DNA of 14,755 nt, taken from the NCBI GenBank assembly GCA_037447655.1, contig JBBHKE010000399.1, positions 1 through 14,755 of the forward strand, written 5' to 3'. The DNA is from Zygnema cylindricum. Lineage: Eukaryota > Streptophyta > Zygnematophyceae > Zygnematales > Zygnemataceae. The notes beneath the pieces were generated by a model. That model saw only the letters and a list, made by a program, of their open reading frames with translations. It made no database searches and was not told the origin of the DNA. Both the position numbers and the translations under genes were made by a program. Every line of letters starts with the position of its first letter. Position 1 is the first letter of the stretch. Shown piece after piece: positions 7,341 to 14,755 of this stretch.

Positions 7341-8283
7341 GGGCGTGTCCCCATGTAACCGATATTTTGAAACGTTATTTTGGATTTTAGCGCTGATTTT
7401 ACGGTGTACTTTTCAAAGTGTTCCTATGTCATTCATTACTTGCGCTTTCATTACTTCAAATTTGTGACAGTCGTAGAGGTCTACAAAATGTGCGACAGAC
7501 TACGAAATGAAATGTAGACTACTGCGAAACTTCCTAAAATAAGTGACGTCTACAAAAACGGCGACGGCTGTAGACGTCGAGGTTTTTCTGACATCGTAAA
7601 TGTTTAGGGTTTTGACATTGCGAAGTCACGCCACGCTGTGACGCCATTAGTACGTAAACTTTCCGCCATGGCTTCCGGTTTCTTTTATTTATCTTTTATC
7701 ATTCGATATGCCGTCAAACTACGACCAAAGATATTCAAAAAAAAGATAAAAAATATATCTTTCATTTGGAACAATCATTGCCGCATTTCATTTAGGGGAG
7801 AGAGACATAAGAGCGATCAAGTGAGAAAGAGGAAGAGAGACGAGGACGACGTAAACTTTTGCAAAGGACCGATGAAGGAAAGTGGAGGTCCGAGACCCTG
7901 CAAGTTTTTTCCGTACATATTTGTCATTTTCTTATGTGCATGCTCGTGACGAGCAGTGAAAAAAATAGCGTGTACTTTCCTTCGTGCAAAAAAAATTGAA
8001 AACTTTTCACGCGTGCAACCCAGGCGTTCTATTCGTCAATAGGGTAGTATTTTGATTAAAAGCAGGTAGCGATTTGATTTCAGTGCAAGTGTCAAGATGA
8101 CGTGGAAGTGGGTCGCGATGATAATACTGCCAAATCGCCGTACCTTTCAAGTTCCAAGATGACGCAAACTGTATTTGAGTCTTTGCCCATTTTTCGTACG
8201 GCGTTATTTTTTCAAGTAGGGAGTCCCATTTTCTGTGTAAACGACGGAAAAAAACCCTTACTTGAACACATGGGGACACGCCC
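7341..8283 (+). mobile_element. Harbinger/Tourist-like MITE, copy E2 (complete, 943 bp)
   Basis: A perfect 16-bp terminal inverted repeat, GGGCGTGTCCCCATGT at 7341-7356 with its complement at 8268-8283, is flanked by TTA at 7338-7340 and 8284-8286. A 3-bp TTA/TAA duplication with a GGG-type terminus is the hallmark of PIF/Harbinger and Tourist MITEs. In R copy 2 the corresponding site (about 13571-13582) has no insert. The interior matches copies E1 and E3 in subterminal and central blocks, for example 'ggcttcc(g/c)g(g/a)tttc' (7669 versus about 11796) and 'gatgacgcaaa' (8158). The ORF at 7638-7949 is not recognised and not conserved in E3, so the element is non-autonomous. Confidence 0.88.
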
Positions 8284-8286
8284 TTA

Positions 8287-8820
8287 GGCTGTTGTTTTAT
8301 TTATATTTTCGGACATAACTTATGAGGCTGTGAATATTTGTACATAAACATGATATATTGTGGATAATAATTGGTGGAAAATATGTAATTGTAAAATAGT
8401 GCCGGATACGCAATTTTAGGCCGATTCTGTACCTTCACCTCCCGCTCGTTTGTCCTGTTCAAACTTTTGACGTTTTGTGCCGTACTTGAAAAGGTCGTTA
8501 CACTCTGACATGTTTGGTGAAACTTCCGCTCACCAAACGACAAATCTTCTGCCCAGTCGCCTCGAGCGACAAAAAAGTACATGGGCCGCTGACGCTTCGT
8601 CGTTCAGGGAGCATGTGTGACGTCATCAACGGCCGGCGGACATTTAGGGTTTGGGCGTTTTATTGTCGGGAACTCCCTCCGTTTCCAGCTTGCTCACAAA
8701 ACGACAAACAAGGCTGGCCTTTGAGAATGGCGAAGATATTTTACGATATTTCCATACTTTATCTTTTTCGGTGCAAGTTGAAAAATGGTTGCTGATGACA
8801 TCATTTTTGTCGTTTTTTGT
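8287..8820 (+). repeat. Large repeat R, copy 1, right segment
   Basis: This segment aligns with 13695-13718 and 14041-14540. It includes one of the best-matched blocks in the window: 8393-8448 and 14098-14153 differ at only a few positions. Other landmarks are 'gaaacttccgctcac(c/g)aaacgacaaa', 'gacgcttcgtcg', 'tgacgtcatca(a/g)cggccggcggacattt' and 'ggtcgggaactccctccg(t/g)ttccagcttgctc'. A TGACGTCA site lies near 8618. Homology fades after about 8818. Confidence 0.75.
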
Positions 8821-8917
8821 GAGCTGGCACAAAGGAAGGTGAGAGGACTTTGGAGCCTCTTTGGACCCTATCGCGGAAGATACCGAATCTAAAAGGTTGC
8901 CTTTTCCTTAAAATAAT

Positions 8918-9020
8918 AAACCCTAAAAAACCCTTAAATAATAAACACGTGTCCAGCTTGTAGCCGTTTTCTGTCACGTGGCGAGTATAAAAATTCGGTG
9001 GTTTGGCACTTTCCATTGCG
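8918..9020 (+). promoter_or_regulatory. Promoter-like cluster: telo-box, two G-boxes, TATA box
   Basis: In order on the plus strand are AAACCCTAA (8918-8926, a plant telo-box), CACGTG (8946-8951), CACGTG (8975-8980) and TATAAAAA (8986-8993). The spacing would place a start of transcription near 9015-9025. Two more CACGTG lie downstream at 9113-9118 and 9125-9130. The cluster falls just past the right-hand limit of detectable R homology and has no counterpart in R copy 2. The motifs are real; that they act as a promoter is inference. A short upstream ORF (9121-9138) and an unrecognised 104-codon frame (9142-9456) follow. Confidence 0.35.
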
Positions 9021-9277
9021 GCAGCTCATTCACACTAAAAAACAAAATAATTGTAAACAGAACGGGAAAAAAATCAAAAAAATCAATTTTAATTATAAAA
9101 ACAAAAAGCGGTCACGTGAAATGACACGTGGCTTTTGACCAATGATGACAAAATCCGGTATGATAGAAGTTGCTAAACCGGAAACCGACCAATTATTCGC
9201 CAGCTGTCATGTCCTTTCACGTCCTGTGGCAGCTATAGCCTTCAAAACACGCCACGCTTGCTTTAGATTTTTCCTCA

Positions 9278-9455
9278 TTCACACGTGTGAAGTCCCCACG
9301 GTCCTACAGTGTACTTCTGAGGGTTTTATGGGTTTTCTAGGGTTTGTAGATTCTATGGCAGTTTCGGGCGGAACAAGTACGGAACGCTTGCACTCGAGTT
9401 TTCTCTCTTTCGTAGAGCGTCCTTCACACGTGCGAGGTCCCACGGTCCTACAGTG
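9278..9455 (+). repeat. Pair of 33-34-bp direct repeats 145 bp apart
   Basis: The two copies (9278-9311 and 9423-9455) both begin TTCACACGTG and end CACGGTCCTACAGTG, with two substitutions and one 1-bp indel between them. Each begins with a CACACGTG G-box. The 111 bp between them contain 'gggttttatgggttttctagggttt' tracts, also telo-box-like on the minus strand. Their origin is unknown. They could be a short tandem duplication, or ends of a small solo repeat. Confidence 0.65.
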
Positions 9456-10404
9456 ACCAGACCGGCGTGCCACTAGCCGACAAAGACCAAAATGTGCTGA
9501 AAATCCAAAATCTGAAGCCGAGATGCGGACGAGATTCTTGTACCATAAAGATCTCTAGACCGTACACTTTTTGTTTTCTAGCTCACGGGACATCTGGAAA
9601 ACTGTCTGGACACTGCAAACTAGTCGGCAAGGATTTTAATATTGCTAAACGACAGTCTTTACTTCTTGTCGTCTTCTTCAGAAGCAAAGAGGCATTATGA
9701 CATCATGACTTCTAGTTCTTTAGCCATGATGACATAAGCATAGGTTCTCTGGACGCCAGGTTTAAAATAGTAAAATTAGCATTTAATACGCACTTTAAGC
9801 GAAATGGAAAAATAGCCTCGGATCGACTAGCAATCCGCATCGGTCCGATGCAAGCGAGGGAGGAAGTGCGAATGACGTGGCAGGTGATGTCACAGGATAC
9901 TACACCTTGAATCGCTATTAGCGTTGTTAACGCTATATCGGCGCCCCCAAATTTTGACCCCAAAACCTGAAATAGAATTAATAACACCGTTTTTTTTTTT
10001 ACGTTAATTAAGGTTCTAGTGAATTAGCGTTAATAATTATAATTTATTACCTTCTTGAATAGTGTGATGTACGGACTTGTCATTCCGTACACAATGGTGC
10101 TTTGTTAAGTAAATAAGTACAAAACATGGATTAAAATAATAACGAGCGCACGTTTTAGTGTAAAGATATTGATTGAGTATTGATAATACGGGCGCAAACC
10201 CAAATTATAGTCATGAATTTGTTATTTTAATTGACGATTTTTTAGATTTTGTAATCGTACCTATTTTAGTGTAAATATCGCAGTCGCAGATCCATTATAG
10301 GCGAAATATACCCAAATTAGAGTTATGGGTAAATTAGAGTAAAATATTTTTTTCAAAATCGTGAAAAATCCAAATTAGAGTTAATAATGCTAATGAATTT
10401 TTTA
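9456..10404. other. AT-rich intergenic stretch with short palindromes
   Basis: No gene is recognised; the short ORFs on both strands lack recognisable motifs. Small structures are AGCGTT-gtt-AACGCT (9920-9934, a perfect 6-bp stem) and TGTACGG/CCGTACA (10068-10091). A motif 'aaattagagtta' recurs three times between about 10313 and 10385. The stretch at about 9770-9900 shows weak similarity to the last 150 bp of the window, including 'agggaggaa...tgacgtggc', which may be a further fragment of R. Confidence 0.4.
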
Positions 10405-10482
10405 CACTAATAATTTCTTATCGCAAATAGCGATTCACGGTATACGCCGTGAATCGTTTATATTGTAAAGAAATTATTAGTG
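10405..10482. repeat. Two-tier long hairpin
   Basis: An outer stem pairs 10405-10420 with 10467-10482 (15 of 16 positions). An inner perfect 10-bp stem, CGATTCACGG (10431-10440) with CCGTGAATCG (10447-10456), closes on a 6-nt loop (10441-10446). The two tiers are separated by equal 10-nt unpaired segments. No flanking poly-T or coding gene makes it a terminator. It could be a fold-back element or a hairpin-RNA source; the sequence alone cannot decide. Confidence 0.7.
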
Positions 10483-10556
10483 CGAAACAATTAGTGTTAC
10501 CAACTTTATGTCGTAGTGTTGTGTAGCGGTAGTCATTTGCCGATAACCGATATGTA

Positions 10557-10594
10557 GCATTTTTTTGACCTACCGATAATCAAAGGGAAATTAG
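10557..10594 (+). repeat. 38-bp direct repeat, left copy
   Basis: It is identical over 38 bp to 11440-11477, beginning GCATTTTTTTGACCTACCG and ending AGGGAAATTAG. The left copy directly abuts the terminus of element H2 at 10595. It follows a sequence at 10514-10530 (TAGTGTTGTGTAGCGG) that looks like a diverged H-type terminus, so H2 probably sits within or beside a related older element. Confidence 0.8.
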
Positions 10595-11428
10595 TAGTGT
10601 TGGGTATCGGGTAAATTCAGATCGCGATAATCTCGATATTCGATATATCGAATATCGATTGAGCAAACTCTTCGATATATCGTACCGAGACCAACATAAA
10701 TTATCGCGATATATAGTATTTTTTTAAATTTAATATTTTATATTTTAATATAATATGCTATTTTAGCGAAAAAAAAAATTGTCTGATACGCCTTGTACGA
10801 CGTGATTTTCGTTCCGTGACTTAAAGGTAGACGCCGCAAAATCTAACCGACAAAAAAGTACAAATTCTGTAATTCATATGATTACTTATTTGGGGTATGG
10901 TTACATGAGAAGGTCTCTGTAATAGTACGGAAAGCAAACTTTCTGTATTGCAGCGGCCTCGATTAACATCGCGTATCTTCTATAAACAAGTTTTTACATA
11001 CGTGCTTTGATTTGAGTGATTCCTTGTAAGTTAGACGATCAAATCTCTAAAATCGTCAAAGATTTGAGAACCGACCATTTTCGTATGGAAATCCGTACTT
11101 GCGTATTATGTATGTGTACTTCGCAAGTGTACCGCGTCAAATGTACCTCACATATCTTCACTCTGCTGACTTTCAGGAAAAAAACGTATTTCTTTTCGGC
11201 AAAGATTTTACGGTCACCTTGTCCGAAGGCAAATGACTTTGGAGACGTGAAAAAATTCATTTTTTTTTAAATGCCTCGATATATCGCCGATACCATATAT
11301 CGGCGATATATCGGCTAAATATCGCGATATTTCGATAATCGATATATCGAGGCGATATATCGATTATCGGATACCTGAAATTCGGTACATATCGAATATC
11401 GGCAAGTGGTCCTCGATACCCAACACTA
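10595..11428 (+). mobile_element. hAT-like element H2 (complete, 834 bp)
   Basis: Terminal inverted repeat TAGTGTTGGGTATCG at 10595-10609, with the perfect complement at 11414-11428. Both subterminal regions are dense in ATCGATATATCG palindromes (10630-10690 and 11278-11400), an arrangement common in non-autonomous hAT elements. Positions 10595-11243 match H1 (672-1281) in inverse orientation. The flanking 8-mers, 'gaaattag' on the left and 'gttaatac' on the right, do not match, so no target duplication survives and a rearrangement after insertion is likely. No transposase frame was found. Confidence 0.72.
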
Positions 11429-11439
11429 GTTAATACAGT

Positions 11440-11477
11440 GCATTTTTTTGACCTACCGATAATCAAAGGGAAATTAG
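11440..11477 (+). repeat. 38-bp direct repeat, right copy
   Basis: Second copy of the repeat at 10557-10594, 11 bp beyond the right terminus of H2. MITE E3 inserted at its TTA (11474-11476), so the last base of the shared 38-mer is already the first G of E3. The identity indicates a recent local duplication or a mechanism that copied this flank along with H2. Confidence 0.75.
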
Positions 11478-12727
11478 GGTGTGTTCCCATGTAGTCGTAA
11501 CTTAGTCTTGCTACTTTTTTTTTTAGTGAAGATTTTCCGTACTCCTTTTCAGAGTGTCCCTATGTTCGAAAACGAAATCGTTACTTTAAAATGTGACGGT
11601 TGTAGACGTGGGTACAATTTGTGACGGTTGTAGACGATTACCAAATTCGCGACAATTTTTGAAGTTTATAAATTAGCGACGGCTATAGACGTCTAGTTTT
11701 TTGTGACGTTGTAGAAGTTTAGGGTTTTGCGACGTTATGACGTCATGCTCAGTTGTGCTAGCGTTGACGTCATTGATTTAAGATATTTCGGACATGGCTT
11801 CCCGATTTCGTTTTTTTAACTTTTCTCACTTGACTTGCCATCAAAATATGCCCAAAGGTATTAAAAAGAATCACTTCCCAAAGTTCTTTTTATTGCATAA
11901 CGATATTGATATCTTTCGCTCCAAAAAGTGAGAAATAATCTTGATATTGTGAGAGAGAGAGGGAGGGAGGCGTCTTCACGGACTTCGCTTTTGCGAAATG
12001 GCATCCGTTGCTCGAGACCCCTCCGCGGCCCTTGTACGGAAAAAAAATTCGTATAGTTTGCAAATTTATTTTTTGTTTACTCACGTTTTGTAAAAATGTT
12101 TTGAAATTTTACAACACGTGCAAACAGATAACCCTATTCGTTGTTACACTGTCACTTTCAAATAAAATAGACTCTCGAGTTGTTTTTCCGATAAAGTTTG
12201 AAGATGGCGTTTCTTGACGTGGCAGTGGGTCAAAAAGAGCAAGACAACAAGCTGCACTACATTTCACTTAGTTGTTCAATTCGTGCCAATTTTTCATTTA
12301 TGACGATTCCTACTTATTATTCGTGAGTTTTGAACTTTTCTTTAAGATTCTCTTAGTACTTTCTGTACGGAATAATGTACGGAATTTTACAAAAAGAGGC
12401 GTTGCACCATTTGCGCGCGGTAAGTTTGAATTTCTGTGCGCCTGTCCGTTTGAAACATGTACGGAATAGTAAGAATGCATAATCGGGTACCCATTGTAAC
12501 GAATTTTTCAAATCGTCAAATGAGAAACGCTCGTATTATTAGAGCGTTCGTTTCGTGCGTACTTTCAGATTTGAACAACCATGACATTTCAAATTTGACG
12601 ATGACGCAAATTGTACTATGGTTTTTACAATTTTTCTGTGTACGGTTAAAGATTTTCTCGCTGCAGGTTCTGTTTTGGAGGACAAAGACAAAAAAAATCC
12701 ATTACTTTAACACATGGGAACATACTC
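11477..12727 (+). mobile_element. Harbinger/Tourist-like MITE, copy E3 (complete, 1251 bp)
   Basis: The left terminus is GGGTGTGTTCCCATGT (11477-11492). The right terminus ends at 12727 and reads GAGTATGTTCCCATGT in reverse complement. TTA duplications lie at 11474-11476 and 12728-12730. It is in the same orientation as E1 and E2 and is the longest copy. It aligns with E1 in the 'gtgacggttgtagacg' part (11592-11630), with E2 in the 'gcgacggctatagacgtc' part (11675-11692), and with E1 again towards the right end (12580-12727). It contains TGACGTCA at about 11741 and 11764 and a GA run near 11949. No transposase was found. Confidence 0.88.
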
Positions 12728-12730
12728 TTA

Positions 12731-12775
12731 ATTTTTTTCCGTCGCTTAAAAAATCATTTCTCCGTACACACTTGT
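12731..12775. mobile_element. Fragment of the fold-back MITE seen at 1315-1484
   Basis: About 45 bp immediately after the TTA duplication of E3 align with 1315-1365, sharing 'attttttt', 'cttaaaa', 'atcatttctccgt' (one or two changes) and 'acacttgtcgg'. The opposite arm is not evident downstream, so this is either a one-ended remnant or the edge of a larger repeat shared by the two places. Confidence 0.5.
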
Positions 12776-12827
12776 CGGCTTTCGGCGATAAAACTATTAA
12801 AAATCGCTAAAACTTCACTGTAAAGGG

Positions 12828-13718
12828 CGCGTCCGGCGTGACTGCCGGAAGGCTTTCCGTACAAAGTGGACGGCGGAATTTCCAAATGGAAGACCGACAA
12901 AAAATGATTGGCTGTACGGACGTCCAATTGGAGACATCACCAGGAGAACGAATGAAACGCTTGCCATGGTTATGAGTGGTTGTGACAGGCTGTCATGTTT
13001 ATTATGCCTTCATGGTCTGGTGCAAGAGGTTAAATTGTACGGAATGACGCACGATGCCCTGGATGTACGAGTGTACGGTTGGAAACTGTCCGGGAAAGTC
13101 TCGAAAGATCGGTGGGACTCTAGGAGGCGGACGGCCGGCGGTGATTTTGTCGTTTGTAATGTACGGATGGCTGGCAAAGACGATCGGACGTGATTTGAAC
13201 GGCGTGAAGTAATGGAGGTGACGTCATCCGTACGGAAACATTTGTTTTTTTACGGACGTCTGGAAAAGTGTACTTGGAATTGGTTTGAGCTGCAGTTTTG
13301 GTGGTAACAAAACGACAAAAAATGAAAACGGGGAAGGTAGGATTTGTACGGCCGAGAGCTGGTATGAAATTTCTCAAGTGGTCGTTTGGCGGTAGCGAAG
13401 ATTGACACGTTACGGACACGCGTTATAAATACAAATGAGCTGCAGTTTAACGGTGACGGAGGATTCGAGGAAGATTTTTCCCGACAAAAGGACAATAATG
13501 GCAGCATGGAGGGTGAGCTGGGAGGCCAATACAATCCGTACTGCATATATTTTTTTGTCGTTTAAAAGCCGACAACAAGCTAAAATGCGTTTTATCTTTT
13601 GAATGTTTGAAATTTGGTGCTGCCGCGTTGGTACGGAATGTCGAAAAGCGTGTTACGAACGTACGAAAACACTGCTATTCTGTAACCGTATTTAATTTTT
13701 TTGGACATAAATTGTGAG
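12828..13718 (+). repeat. Large repeat R, copy 2, left segment
   Basis: Counterpart of 5247-5940 and 6939-7337 in the same orientation, without elements A and E2; it therefore serves as their empty site. It has a TGACGTCA at about 13221 and many GTACGG/CCGTAC hexamers. Copy 2 has about 100 bp (about 13580-13680) not matched in copy 1. The segment runs up to the target duplication ATTTGGAC of element B. Confidence 0.75.
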
Positions 13719-13726
13719 ATTTGGAC

Positions 13727-14032
13727 CATAGTTCAAAAGTAGGTGAAAGTAGGCCCATACAATATGCCTATTGTATGAAAAACATACAATATGAACTTAA
13801 GACCCATATTGTATTCGGACCTATTCGGACCAATTAAAACATTCGGACCAAAAATTGGACCAATTAAAACGTTCGAGCCAAAAGATTTTATTTACACCGT
13901 CAGATTCGAACGATCGGACGGTCGCTGATCAAAGTAGCGATCTAAGAAGATCACATGAAAAGCCCATAACACAACTTAAGATAAAGGCGCCGACCAAAGG
14001 CCTACCATAAAAACGCCTACTTTTGAACTATG
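13727..14032. mobile_element. hAT-like MITE B (306 bp), deletion derivative of element A
   Basis: Terminal repeats CATAGTTCAAAAGTAGG (13727-13743) and its complement (14016-14032) are flanked by a perfect 8-bp duplication ATTTGGAC at 13719-13726 and 14033-14040. Its reverse complement aligns with both ends of element A and with A's block at about 6615-6705 ('aagttgtgttatgggc' and what follows), but lacks most of A's interior. It is inserted in the opposite orientation. R copy 1 has no insert at the matching place (about 8325-8335). Confidence 0.9.
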
Positions 14033-14040
14033 ATTTGGAC

Positions 14041-14540
14041 ATTTCTTCACACACATGATATAGCGTGGATAATTATTGGTGGAGAAGATATAATTGTAAA
14101 ATAGTGCCGGATACGCAATTTTCGGCCGATTCTGTACCTTCACCACCCGCTCGTTTGTCTTATAAGAGATTCTGTCGTTTTCAGCCGTACCTGAAAAAGT
14201 CGTTAAACTCTGACATGTACGGCATTGGGGAAACTTCCGCTCACGAAACGACAAAGCTTTCGTCCAATCACTTCGAGCGACAAAAAATTCCAAAAAAGTA
14301 CCCTTTGACGCTTCGTCGCTGAGAAGCATGTATGACGTCATCAGCGGCCGGCGGACATTTAGGATTTGGGCAATTTAAGGTCGGGAACTCCCTCCGGTTC
14401 CAGCTTGCTCGCAAAACGACAAACGAGGCTACAGTTGCCTTTGAGAAATCGCGAAGATATTTTAGGATTATTGATTTCTCGTCTCCATTGGTCCAAGCTG
14501 AAAATGCGTGATCGTGTCGTCAAATTTTGTCGTTTTCTGC
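14041..14540 (+). repeat. Large repeat R, copy 2, right segment
   Basis: Counterpart of 8330-8820. It starts at 'catgatata.(c/t)gtggataat.attggtgga' and continues to the 'gtcgttttctg' block. It carries a TGACGTCA at about 14333. Local identity is about 80% by eye, with the highest conservation at 14098-14153. Confidence 0.75.
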
Positions 14541-14755
14541 AACCCTGTACGGATCTTGAATCATAACGGGAAAAAATGCATCTATGCGGTCGCCTCCTTC
14601 TTCAAAGAATGCCACGTGTCGCTTCAGAATCAACTTTGGGCTGCTATATTCCACGTCAAAGTCAGCGTTTAGTGCGAGATAAATCGAATGCGACGAATCG
14701 CGTCCGTCCAATTGCGAACCAGGGAGGAATTGCTGGTGACGTGGCCATGACGTCA
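14541..14755. other. Window end, possible continuation of R
   Basis: No gene is recognised. Scattered matches to 9770-9900 ('agggaggaa', 'tgacgtggc', then TGACGTCA at the last bases) suggest that R continues and that copy 1 has about 850 bp extra (8840-9690). The similarity is weak by eye. One CACGTG lies at about 14613. Confidence 0.3.

Noticed and set aside
6921-7358. 145-aa plus-strand ORF with recurring Phe-Ser-Thr-Asp
   Set aside because: It begins in the end of transposon A, runs through the GTACGG array and into MITE E2. It is an accidental frame over three unrelated pieces.
8911-8940. AAACCCTAAAAAACCC as an interstitial telomere repeat
   Set aside because: Only one full and one degenerate unit are present. 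This fits a telo-box promoter motif or chance, not a telomere array.
5247-14540. R copies as LTRs of one retrotransposon
   Set aside because: No TG...CA ends, primer-binding site, polypurine tract at the right place, or gag/pol frame lies between them, and divergence of about 20-25% with independent insertions is unlike an LTR pair.

Overview
This is eukaryotic nuclear DNA. It holds one convincing protein-coding gene in a landscape of non-autonomous DNA transposons, minisatellites and diverged duplications. The gene is a single-exon Ser/Thr kinase on the minus strand (2629-4638) whose catalytic core most resembles the plant PEPKR2 / calcium-dependent-kinase-like group. Together with a telo-box, several G-box (CACGTG) and TGACGTCA palindromes and plant-like transposon families (Harbinger/Tourist-like and hAT-like), this points to a streptophyte (a land plant or charophyte alga). 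That assignment is an inference from memory and is only moderately secure. No transposase, rRNA, tRNA, CRISPR or bacterial-type operon was seen.

Layout. 1-668: 3' part of a Harbinger-like MITE, apparently inserted into a hAT-like element (about 672-1281). 1315-1484: small fold-back MITE. 1690-2205: degenerate AT-rich minisatellite. 2629-4638: kinase gene, with a 21-bp coding minisatellite (4150-4401) inside its catalytic domain and a (GA/CT)n tract (4639-4927) directly upstream of its start. 5247-8820: first copy of a large diverged repeat, here called R, interrupted by a 990-bp element with a perfect 8-bp target duplication (5941-6930) and a 943-bp Harbinger-like MITE (7341-8283). 8840-9460: promoter-like motifs, then a pair of 33-34-bp direct repeats. 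9460-10500: AT-rich, with hairpins. 10514-11477: second, complete hAT-like element, inverted relative to the first, between 38-bp direct repeats. 11477-12727: third Harbinger-like MITE. 12828-14540: second copy of R, interrupted by a 306-bp deletion derivative (13727-14032) of the 990-bp element. 14540-14755: remainder.

The transposons can be delimited well because the two R copies serve as each other's empty sites. Each insertion found in one copy is absent at the matching place in the other, and target duplications (TTA for the Harbinger-like MITEs, 8 bp for the CATAG family) are visible. This gives a relative order: duplication of R, then divergence, then independent insertions.

The window shows no multi-gene system acting together. 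Its most distinctive features are the kinase with three in-frame low-complexity insertions, one of them a 12-unit heptapeptide array between beta-2 and beta-3; the nested transposon record; and the strong recurrence of GTACGG/CCGTAC in the repeats.
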